Below are positions 19,200-27,029 of a stretch of 27,293 nt of DNA, piece by piece (position 1 is the first letter of the stretch; each line of letters opens with the position of its first letter). The stretch covers positions 1 through 27,293 of the forward strand of contig JAUCBJ010001315.1 of the NCBI GenBank assembly GCA_032718475.1. The letters are read 5' to 3'. This DNA comes from Nemertoderma westbladi. Taxonomy: Eukaryota; Xenacoelomorpha; Nemertodermatida; Nemertodermatidae. The notes under the pieces were generated by a model. That model made no database searches, was not told the origin of the DNA, and was given only the letters and a program-made list of their open reading frames with translations. The translations under genes were made by a program, and so were the position numbers.

Positions 19200-19651
19200 G
19201 TGGCCAAGGTAAGACTTAGTCTGCGTGCTAGCAGAACAACGAAATCTGCCTTGCCGCGGCATGACTGGTCCTCTCTGTTGCAACAGCCAAGTGTGAGATC
19301 CAGCTTCACACTACAGCTGAACAACAGGTATGATGCTCTTGCCTCTGAGGTGGCAGATCACTGTGAGGGCTATACTGCCTTTACAGAAGCAGTTAAGTTA
19401 GCAGCTGCAGAAACAGTTCCTGTATACCCTCGAAACAGGAAAAGGGCCCCCTGGACTGACAACAAAATTCAGAAGTGCCGAAATGACCTTCATAAGGCGC
19501 AGAAAGAGTCCCGACTCAAACAGACTACAGCGACCAAGAATGCTGTTAAGGCTGCATCTAGGTCCCTGAACAAGCAGTACTCTGCTAATCTAAAGGAGCT
19601 AATAAACCAACAGGTTGATGCCATCAATGATGCTGACGACAGCAGGCAATC
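19200..19651 (+). pseudogene. LINE-B linker between endonuclease and reverse transcriptase
   Basis: This continues LINE-B pol in a new frame after an indel near 19200. Visible pieces are APWTDNKIQKCR, NDLHKAQKESR and NKQYSANLKELI, matching the charged helical linker usual before the RTE reverse transcriptase. It ends at the 49-bp disruption (37-bp insert plus duplicated target) that starts at 19652. The frame before and after differs by exactly 49 mod 3. Confidence 0.75.
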
Positions 19652-19712
19652 ATCCCAGGCATGCGTGCCGCATGCCGATCCTAGTAGTAGTAGTAGTAGT
19701 ATCCCAGGCATG
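19652..19712 (+). mobile_element. Minimal 37-bp RTE 3'-end insertion with 12-bp target-site duplication
   Basis: ATCCCAGGCATG occurs at 19652-19663 and 19701-19712. The 37 bp between contain GCATGCCGATCCTAGTAG followed by extra GTA units, which matches the 3' end of LINE-B itself at 21580-21598. This is what an extremely 5'-truncated retrotransposition of the same family would leave. It shifts the LINE-B frame by 49 bp. Confidence 0.85.
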
Positions 19713-20850
19713 GAAATCGATCAATCTGCTTACTGGGCGGAAAAGCCAACCAACCACCAAGGTTAAGGCTGAATCACCAGCCGATCGCCTCAATGGTTGG
19801 AAAGCCCACTTTGAAAAGCTCCTCAATAATGACAGGGTATTGCCTGATAACTTTATAGAAGTAAACGTGTCTGAGTCTGTACTCCCAGATATTCCCATTG
19901 GCGATATCTCCTTTGCAGAAGTGAAGGCTGCTGCAAAGAGCATTAAGACCAATCGTGCCAGTGGAGTAGATGGTGTCCCCCCTGAGGTCTTTAAAATACC
20001 TGAGTGTTTAAAGCTCATCTATCCCATCATAGTAGACATGTACCGAACAACAAGAGTCCCACAAGAAATGAAAACAAATAAGTTGGTGCCAGTTCCCAAG
20101 AAGGGCAACCTAACACTCTATGGTTCTTTTCGGGGAATCTCATTGATCTCGATTGCTGCAAAGCTATACAATAGGATTCTATTAAATCGCATCAGGGATC
20201 CCATTGAGAGACTGCTCCGTGGAAATCAGAATGGGTTCCGTAAAGGTCGTGGGACCATGGAGCCCATTTTGGCACTTAGAAGGATAATTGAAGAGTTATC
20301 AAAAAAGAAAGACAGGCATCTGGCTATCTTTGTTGACTTCTTTAAGGCCTCAATGGTCAATGGCCTCAATGGTCTCATTCAGTCTCTCGCTCACGTATGT
20401 TCAGCATACTTTCATTATATGGGATTCCTGATGAAATTATTGCAGCAATCAGATCAGTATACGATGGTTCGACAACATTTGTGTCTACTGTTGACGGTGA
20501 CACAGAACCATTTGAAGTGTTATGGGGCGTCCTCCAAGGAGACACACTTCTACCATTCTTGTTCATTATTGTGGTTGACTGTTGACGGTGACACAGAACC
20601 ATTTGAAGTGTTATGGGGCGTCCTCCAAGGAGACACACTTCTACCATTCTTGTTCATTATTGTGGTTGACTATGTTCTACGCATGTCCTTAGATCATTAT
20701 AATGGTGATGGGGTGATGATAACTCCACCTACTGGCTCCAGAAGTCGAGAAAATCCTGCCAAGTACCTAACTGATCTAGACTTTGCTGATGACTTCGGAG
20801 TACTCTCAGAATCATTAGAGGGAGCCCAACGGCTCCTCAGCTCATTATAA
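19713..20850 (+). pseudogene. LINE-B reverse transcriptase, broken
   Basis: The reverse transcriptase domain includes NRASGVDGVPPE, PVPKKGN, FRGISLI, NQNGFRKGRGT, IFVDFFKA and DLDFADDFG (about 20776-20800), with the catalytic Asp pair in FADD. After VDFFKA (about 20350) a repeat-associated indel moves the sense to another frame (MFSILSLYGIPDE at 20397). A 91-bp tandem duplication (20487-20668) then moves it back, so both halves of the polymerase lie in the same nominal frame but the middle does not. A TAA at 20848-20850 ends the ORF. Confidence 0.82.
20487..20668 (+). repeat. Exact 91-bp tandem duplication in LINE-B RT
   Basis: Copies at 20487-20577 and 20578-20668 begin ACTGTTGACGGTGACAC and look identical throughout. 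They encode the GVLQGDTLLPF motif of the polymerase twice, in different frames because 91 is not a multiple of three. Confidence 0.92.
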
Positions 20851-21561
20851 CATGCTGCTTCTAGTGTTGGTCTTTTTATTAACTCCAGAAAGACCAAAAT
20901 TCTGACAGTTAACTTTGAAAGACCTCAGCAAGTCTCTGATCGGATGAGCATAAGCTCAAAGGATGGTATGCTTGAGCATGTGGTCGACTTCTGTTACCTG
21001 GGATCCTGGATCCGGAAGTCAGGTGAGGAACTTCGAATACGTAAGGGAAAGGCATGGGCAGCCTTGAATAGGCTTTCCAGGATTTGGAAGTCACCGAGAA
21101 TTAATCGGTAACTTAAGATCCGATTATTTAGAGCAGCAGTAGTTCCAGTACTCCTCTACGGGAGTCCATGCTGGGCTCTAACTGCTGAGGACATCAAATC
21201 TCTGGATGGCACATTCACAAGAATGCTACGCCGGGTTCATTGTGTCAAGTACAATGCACACATCTCCAACCAGACACTATATAACATTGGAGGTGTCTCA
21301 TCGGTTCCCCCAAGCTTGACACTAGAACAAAATCGCCTCCGCTTTGCAGGACATTGCTTTCGCCTTGATGACCAGCCAGTGCATAATCTTGTACTTTGGC
21401 AGCCTCATGGAGTGAATAAGCATGGAGGACAGCCCATGACTTTCTTGAGACGCATCTTAAAGGACACTGGCCTTAAAGATGCGGATGATCTAGCAAATGT
21501 CATGGGTGATAGGGAGTTGTGGCGGTGCAATTTTGTTGACAAGCCGGCACAGCATTCTTAA
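20851..21561 (+). pseudogene. LINE-B pol C-terminal domain, one internal stop
   Basis: The same frame as the reverse transcriptase continues past the TAA at 20848: SVGLFINSRKTKIL, FCYLGSWI, FRAAVVPVLLYGS, LDGTFTRMLRRV and RLRFAGHCFRLD. These are typical of the thumb and C-terminal region of RTE-like LINEs. A second TAA lies at 21109-21111. The frame ends at 21559-21561, 36 bp before the element's 3' end. Confidence 0.8.
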
Positions 21562-21597
21562 AAATGCAGCTGCAATGCAGCATGCCGATCCTAGTAG

Positions 21598-21609
21598 TAT
21601 ACGTTACAA
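21598..21609. repeat. Target-site duplication TATACGTTACAA, right copy (LINE-B)
   Basis: An exact 12-bp match to 17706-17717, directly after the LINE-B 3' microsatellite tail. Confidence 0.88.
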
Positions 21610-21727
21610 AAACTTGAAACCTGGTTCTGTTTATAAAGGAAAACCTGATACATCTGTTTGTCTGTCAGTTCATAAACTCGTTGTGATATTACCTATGGAA
21701 GAACAACTTGGGGGGAGTGTATCGTGA
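21610..21727 (+). pseudogene. BEL/Pao pol, extreme C-terminus (continuation of 2-228)
   Basis: Together with the preceding duplication the frame encodes IRYKNLKPG, then SVHKLVVILPMEEQ and GGSVS before a TGA. This is the usual last segment of BEL/Pao pol after the GKDGL motif, which is seen at the left end of the window. The stop lies within the LTR that begins at 21718. The gene is cut from its upstream part by LINE-A and LINE-B. Confidence 0.78.
21710..21717 (+). promoter_or_regulatory. Polypurine tract of the outer BEL/Pao element
   Basis: GGGGGGAG immediately precedes TGTATCG, as expected for the plus-strand primer next to a 3' LTR. Confidence 0.6.
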
Positions 21728-22058
21728 AACGATAAATTGAGTTTTTGTACAACTTTGATAAGATTTATACATATATATATATTATTGTTTATATATTATA
21801 TTTGACAGGGATATTATGAAATGGCTGAATGTCGGTAATCAATTTGGATAGTTATGCCCGTTATTGTGTAAGTATATGATTATCACATTATACCTTTATT
21901 TATTTAGTATATTGTTGTAGATTATTTTATGATAATTACCGAATTATGATTGTTATATGAATTATTTTAGGTTGAAACATAAAATAATATAGTTGCAACC
22001 CTTAACGTGCAACTACTTTTCATATCTCACGAAACAACTGTTGTTGCTCAACGTACAC
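21718..22058 (+). repeat. 3' LTR of the outer BEL/Pao element (right end uncertain)
   Basis: It begins TGTATCGTGAAACGATA, containing a perfect TATCGT/ACGATA hairpin. The body is AT rich with a TATATATAT run at about 21770. A possible end is ACGTACACA near 22058, but the partner LTR is outside the window, so the end is a guess. Confidence 0.45.
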
Positions 22059-22152
22059 AGCAAGCAAGACCATGTTCAAAATGTTTCGAACTCATTGTTT
22101 ATAAAATACAATATAATAATCTAAAATAGATGGTGATGTAAGAATAGAACAA

Positions 22153-22228
22153 CTCAGTAGTATAGGGTAACTCAGTGGAAGAACTATCACTGAGAGATCC
22201 CTGGTTCGAATCCCGGTCCCGGTGTTAA
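22153..22228 (+). repeat. tRNA-like module (SINE or tRNA remnant)
   Basis: TAACTCAGTGGAAGAAC resembles a D-arm and A box, and GGTTCGAATCCC is an excellent B box. The spacer between them is only about 18 nt, too short for a normal anticodon arm, and the acceptor strands pair poorly. It is therefore a tRNA-derived repeat or a decayed tRNA, not a functional gene. The remaining sequence to 22559 is AT rich with no feature I can support. Confidence 0.4.
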
Positions 22229-22559
22229 CTTTTGATCAAATTCATATCTTTTAATAACTTTACCAGCTTGTGTCGCCTTTAACATTTTTAATAAAATAGA
22301 TATGTTATTTTCTTAAAATTTTATTTTCGTCTAATTTTATTATATAATATCTATTAGTAGGAGTCCTACTGTAGTTATTATAACGCATTCAGTTTAGGTA
22401 GTAAATATTCTTGTCCTTATGAATAATGTTATATTATTATTAAAAAAAATAAATAAAAATCACAATACTAAAAGGAAAACTACAATTATATTTCTCAGAT
22501 ACTGTAATTTAATTTAAATAACATAACATTTTTATACTGAAATTGTACTGAATGCTCAC

Positions 22560-22762
22560 TTGCACCCCACAAAACAACCGCAATTCATGTCGGTAGCCGT
22601 TCCATTAACGAATTCTTTGAATGTCTGTGACTTGCAGCTGGATTGGGTCGCGTTCCTAATGGAACACATATGAATGGATTCCGATTGGTTGTAGCTGAGG
22701 TAGGAACTGGCGCAGCCGCAATTAGTGCGGATCAGCGCGGCCAGACACATATCCTCGCACAT
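22560..22762 (-). CDS. DEG/ENaC channel, exon 6 in view (cysteine-rich thumb/palm segment)
   Basis: This is an extracellular segment of an amiloride-sensitive-type sodium channel. It reads CEDMC then CGCASSYL, followed by further cysteines (HMC, SSC) and CGCFVGC. This matches the C-x3-C...CGC...C-x-C-x3-C order that in ASIC/ENaC channels precedes the palm strand and TM2. The exon follows a CTACTTCCGTAG acceptor and ends at a GTGAGC donor, leaving phase 2. It begins at phase 0, so the internal ATG is not a start. The following exon, with the last extracellular strand and TM2, is not seen between here and 22060. Confidence 0.82.
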
Positions 22763-23040
22763 CTACGGAAGTAGAATTACGTCATCAATGTAAAATATAA
22801 GGTAAATATATTATTTAAATTTATTAAATTTCTCAAATTTTATAGTAATGTATAATAATATGAATTATTGTAATATGGAAAGAGGAAAATGGATAATAAG
22901 ATTATAATTATTTTATTAATGTATATTTAATATATATTGATATACGATTAAGAATTGAACTGATTACATATTGGTCACTTCAATAAGAAACCAAAAATTT
23001 GGAAAACAATTGTGGTGTTTTTGCTGCCCTCAATTTTTAC

Positions 23041-23997
23041 TACACTACACTACACTACACTACACTACACTACACTACACTACACTACACTACACTACAC
23101 TACACTACACTACACTACACTACACTACACTACACTACACTACACTACACTACACTACACTACACTACACTACACTACACTACACTACACTACACTACAC
23201 TACACTACACTACACTACACTACACTACACTACACTACACTACACTACACTACACTACACTACACTACACTACACTACACTACACTACACTACACTACAC
23301 TACACTACACTACACTACACTACACTACACTACACTACACTACACTACACTACACTACACTACACTACACTACACTACACTACACTACACTACACTACAC
23401 TACACTACACTACACTACACTACACTACACTACACTACACCACACTACACTACACTACACTACACTACACTACACTACACTACACTACACTACACTACAC
23501 TACACTACACTACACTACACTACACTACACTACACTACACTACACTACACTACACTACACTACACTACACTACACTACACTACACTACACTACACTACAC
23601 TACACTACACTACACTACACTACACTACACTACACTACACTACACTACACTACACTACACTACACTACACTACACTACACTACACTACACTACACTACAC
23701 TACACTACACTACACTACACTACACTACACTACACTACACTACACTACACTACACTACACTACACTACACTACACTACACTACACTACACTACACTACAC
23801 TACACTACACTACACTACACTACACTACACTACACTACACTACACTACACTACACTACACTACACTACACTACACTACACTACACTACACTACACTACAC
23901 TACACTACACTACACTACACTACACTACACTACACTACACTACACTACACTACACTACACTACACTACACTACACTACACTACACTACACTACACTA
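23041..23997. repeat. (TACAC)n pentanucleotide array, about 960 bp, in a channel-gene intron
   Basis: About 191 uninterrupted copies of TACAC with one visible substitution (C at 23441). It lies in the intron between exons 5 and 6, about 40 bp from the exon 5 donor. Because the unit is five bases, all three plus-strand frames are open and repeat the same pentapeptide, which is not evidence of coding. Confidence 0.97.
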
Positions 23998-24039
23998 CTA
24001 TATATACACTACTATTATATAAAATAAATATAAACTAAC

Positions 24040-24180
24040 GATTTTAGTATAATCGTAACGATAAAGTTCCTCATTCTTCAGCCCCTCCACCGGGAACGTT
24101 ATAGCTGCCCAGTTTGATTGACACGGGGTGTTGGGACGGATATTAGTGGCGTAAGGGTACGGCTTCCTTAATACAGATGA
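24040..24180 (-). CDS. DEG/ENaC channel, exon 5 in view
   Basis: 47 codons. The exon starts after a CTACAG acceptor and ends ...YDYTKI before a GTTAGT donor, phase 0 at both ends. It encodes RKPYPYATN near its start, the counterpart of the R.LPPPYG.C loop, then TPC, and ends with the Y that precedes the C-x3-C of exon 6. The donor is weak (GTTAGT), but only this join keeps the family spacing. Reading on past it gives hydrophobic residues that are intronic. Confidence 0.8.
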
Positions 24181-24559
24181 CTGTAGATTCAAATAACATA
24201 TAAAGCATTAAATATATATATAAAGTACAATATTGCTTTACATATAACAAATATTAGTTATTAGAAGGAAAACAACTCGACTTTTTCAGCCTACCACGCA
24301 ATGTTTAGTTTTCCGAACGAGCATGGATTGATAAACACTTAGCTTCCTCGTTTGTACCGGCAGTCTTTGAGTTGACGTGATTTACGAAGAGTCTGATAGT
24401 ACAGGCATGAATACAAGAAATTAAACGAGGCACACGGACGCACTAGAAGGAAATGTTCACATTTTTTTTAAATATAGTTCCCATACGCAATTTAAAAATA
24501 AATATTTTTCATATTTAGGAAAATTCGCCACTCCGTCAATCCGTTTGTATTTTAAGCCT

Positions 24560-24625
24560 TGAATTTGAATCTCTGGTTCCAGTGGTCACGCGTTCGAGCC
24601 CCACAAGGGGGCCAGGGAAGTTATC
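24560..24625 (+). repeat. tRNA-like module in intron (possible SINE head)
   Basis: TGGTTCCAGTGGTCA resembles an A box and GTTCGAGCCCC a B box, with no room for an anticodon arm. About 100 bp downstream is a second AGTGGTGGGGG stretch. It may be the promoter head of a SINE. The rest of the 24181-24961 intron has nothing else I can support. Confidence 0.35.
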
Positions 24626-24961
24626 ATTTCGACCCTTTTATGAATAAAAAGTCTCTGAACAAGGTTCAGTGGTGGGGGAGGCACTAGAAATAAGTTTTGG
24701 GATATATTTTGTGCGGAATTCCTGGCCTTAATGGCCGCAGTAACCTACAGTATAACTTTATACTTTAAGTTCTTATTTAGAATAAAGCGTTTAAATTGTC
24801 TCTAACTGTAGGCCTATGTATTTATATTAAATAAGTTCATTCTTTAATTCTTCAAAAATGGTTTTAAAGGATTAAAAAGTGGTTTAAAATGATAATATTA
24901 CTAATTTAATGTTCAACACCTACATATAAACAAACACCTACATATTATATGTTGTTCCTAC

Positions 24962-25125
24962 CTTTATAACTGAAACAGATGTTCTCATCCCAACAGGGCC
25001 ATCCACACCCCTGGCTTCCGGTGCCGGTTTTACGTTGACGTCATCAACTGAAACTCGAATTCCGGAGTTATGAGTCAACATTCCAATATCGTCATTAACA
25101 TCAACATATAAGGTTAGTTTGAGAC
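24962..25125 (-). CDS. DEG/ENaC channel, exon 4 in view
   Basis: Two bases plus 54 codons. It encodes LKLTLYVDVND...GIRVSVDD, then KPAPEARGVDGPVGM and TSVSVIK. This matches the conserved GL.L.L...GAR V.IH....P.PE..G....PG....I.V block of ASIC/ENaC palm and beta-ball strands. The acceptor is the AAAAG following an 18-C tract, and the donor is GTAGGA. The phase-1 join to exon 3 restores a glycine, giving the family GL motif. The proline run that an ORF search would put before it is the intronic C tract. Confidence 0.88.
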
Positions 25126-25141
25126 CTTTTGATGAAGGGGA

Positions 25142-25159
25142 GGGGGGGGGGGGGGGGGG
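25142..25159. repeat. G18 homopolymer (C18 on the channel-gene strand)
   Basis: Eighteen consecutive G on the plus strand. On the sense (minus) strand it is the pyrimidine tract just upstream of the exon 4 acceptor. Confidence 0.95.
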
Positions 25160-25399
25160 ATCTGAATTAGTATTCATGGCCTAATAATATATTAATAACG
25201 CCCAATATTTTCCAATTTTAAAATTACTTAAACACCAAATCACAAAATTACATTTTTAGAGAAACGAAAAAGCAATAAAATATCTAAAGCAATGATATTA
25301 TATTTAGGGTACTAATTTTGTGTGTTTGTATTTTGTGTATGTATTATTTCTAGTTAATATTAATTAATGAATGAATAATATCAATTCAAAGTAACCCAC

Positions 25400-25487
25400 C
25401 TATATCATTGTTGAACTGATAAACTCTCGGAGCGGATATATCTACTTTGGGGCCGTTAAACTGAAAACAATTACCGTACTTCTCATC
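25400..25487 (-). CDS. DEG/ENaC channel, exon 3 in view
   Basis: 29 codons plus one base. It begins DEKYGNCFQFN, the highly conserved YGNCYTFN signature of the DEG/ENaC family, the best single piece of evidence for the gene. It is flanked by a TTTTTTTAG acceptor (phase 0) and a GTGGGT donor (phase 1). Confidence 0.9.
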
Positions 25488-25701
25488 CTAAAAAAAGTCA
25501 ATACAATAAAAATAATATTCAGATTATTGGTATATTATTATATTAATCTGAATTAATATTGATCTTATTTATGGTAATTAGACAAAATATTGTTATTATT
25601 AACTTGACAAAAATGAATGAAATTAATCACAGTAATATAGGTAAAACATTTATTTAATTTAATAACAACTATTTATTATACGGTAAATGAAATATGCTTT
25701 A

Positions 25702-25783
25702 TTTACCTTTCGTCCCGAGATCTGAAATTTACCGACCGAGCGCAGCGAGTGAGTTTATTAAGATCGAGGGGTGAAAAGGTAAA
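25702..25783. mobile_element. 82-bp fold-back element in intron
   Basis: TTTACCTTTCGTCCCGAGAT at the left pairs imperfectly with the right end, which ends GGGTGAAAAGGTAAA. The middle contains GACCGAGCGCAGCGAGTGAG. This is a short inverted-repeat element or structured insertion in the intron between exons 2 and 3. No convincing target-site duplication. Confidence 0.5.
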
Positions 25784-25871
25784 TGACGTTGGATTCGTTA
25801 CAGCCTGCAGGGCAGTACATTTATTTTATTTAATAAATACTCAATATCCTGGAACATCAAGTTACACTCAC

Positions 25872-26015
25872 CTGAACAAGTTGAAAATAAGACGAGTTGC
25901 ATTTTGCGTCATTGTAGGTGCACTGCAGAACGAATTCATCAAACTTTAGCCCGGTGGCATTGAGAACTTTCGGTTCAAAAACCGCGAGTTTATTGATATC
26001 CGACAAGTCGTCAAC
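25872..26015 (-). CDS. DEG/ENaC channel, exon 2 in view
   Basis: 48 codons, phase 0 at both ends (ACTTTAG acceptor, GTGAGT donor). It encodes FDEFVLQCTYNDAKC, the counterpart of the F...V..C.FNG..C element of the ASIC/ENaC finger-palm region, leading directly to YGNC of exon 3. Order and spacing match the family. Confidence 0.85.
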
Positions 26016-26225
26016 CTAAAGTAGTAACAGAAAACGGTTATAGTCAATATGGTATCGGATTATGAACACTAATAGCAAATAACTCGGGCCATTGGAAAAG
26101 CTAGATGAGCATGTATATTATAGAAGATATGTCCCGTATCCCTCTCTGCCCCACCCCTCCCCCAGGTTACTCTATAATAAGCGTTACCATGGTCGCCAGA
26201 CCCTTTCCACGCCCAACAGACTCTT

Positions 26226-26249
26226 ATTTTTACCCCCCCCCCCCCCACC
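26226..26249. repeat. C-rich tract in intron
   Basis: A long C run (TTTTTACCC..., interrupted by a single A) between exons 1 and 2. On the sense strand it is G rich and could form a four-stranded structure. Confidence 0.8.
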
Positions 26250-26310
26250 CCCTTCTATGCGCCTTGACCGCCTGTCCCCCTATACTCTCACCCATACATG
26301 TGACACCCAC

Positions 26311-26453
26311 CTGTGATGCCTCATAGAACTGCATCCATTCGCCGTCTCCAGTTATCTCCTGGAACGCTGTATTGGTTCCCTGTTCGAATTCAGTTATATC
26401 GAAACCCGGATGGTCGTGGTCGTCGTAGTCACCACTATAATCTTCGTCTTCCG
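26311..26453 (-). CDS. DEG/ENaC channel, exon 1 in view (extracellular, after TM1)
   Basis: Two bases plus 47 codons. It encodes an acidic segment (EDEDYSGDYDDHD) then GDGEWMQFYEASQ, joined at phase 0 to exon 2. This is the poorly conserved finger region, assigned by its position and by the GTGGGT donor. The nearby ATG (26463) is not taken as the start, because TM1 must come earlier; ACAACAG is used as the acceptor, phase 1. No TM1 exon is visible from here to the window end. Confidence 0.65.
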
Positions 26454-26463
26454 CTGTTGTCAT

Positions 26464-27029
26464 AGGAACAATAGTATTATATAGTATTACTATTATTATT
26501 CAATAATATTTAATAAAAAACTAAAAACTGAAATTCAACGTCATAAAATTAGGTCTCCGGACAATTCGTACAACCGGACAATTCGTACCGGAAATTTGTT
26601 TTAGAGAAAATACCTACATTATCTTTATCTGGACAATCCGTGTACGATTTGTCCGCTACGAATTATTTTCCGAACTTCATAAATTTGCTATGAGATTTCG
26701 AAGGTTGAACCTAATTCAAATTAAATTAAAAAAATATAAAAGTTAAAATAAAAGTTAAAAGCTTCTTCTACAACATTGTTAGTAATGTTCTTTGATAAGA
26801 AAAAATAATTGTATAATTGAAGCAGGTTAAGTTAATTATTCCTATTATTGACACATTAATTTTTTAGACTGTTTAATAACACGACTGCTCATTGACTGCT
26901 CATTGTGCTTTTTTATTAAATTTAGACTGTTTAAATCTCATGACTGCTCGTTGCTCTCTAGTTACCATCATGTAAACTAATTACCGGTACTTTCATTATT
27001 GTAATAAACTTGAGATAGTACTTTAGTCA
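26464..27029. other. AT-rich intergenic or intronic stretch
   Basis: No gene visible. It contains GGACAATTCGTAC twice (26558-26590) and an inverted, diverged copy (about 26640-26663), plus GACTGCTC repeats at 26884-26950. Confidence 0.6.

Larger units (their letters stand above)
17718..21597 (+). mobile_element. LINE-B, near full-length RTE-like non-LTR retrotransposon
   Basis: This is 3880 bp between two TATACGTTACAA copies, with APE endonuclease then reverse transcriptase in one orientation, the compact layout of RTE-type LINEs. The 3' end is CATGCCGATCCTAGTAG, a short GTA-type microsatellite tail, not poly(A). The coding region is broken by stops and frame changes, so this copy is dead. 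The first 540 bp (17718-18255) contain no gene I can support and are likely 5' UTR or a degraded N-terminus. Confidence 0.88.

Noticed and set aside
22153-22228. Functional tRNA gene
   Set aside because: The B box is good, but the anticodon region is too short and the acceptor ends do not pair.
22556-22762. ATG at the start of exon 6 as a gene start
   Set aside because: It follows directly a splice acceptor, and the protein aligns as an internal cysteine-rich segment.
22971-24038. Three long plus-strand ORFs (336-355 codons)
   Set aside because: They are translations of the (TACAC)n array in every frame; no coding signal other than the repeat.
24938-25177. A start codon followed by a proline run before the exon 4 sequence
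   Set aside because: The prolines are the intronic C tract; the conserved family sequence begins only after the AAAAG acceptor at 25126-25127.
26230-26463. ATG at 26461-26463 as the start of the channel protein
   Set aside because: The channel needs TM1 before this extracellular segment, and an acceptor-like ACAACAG follows the ATG.
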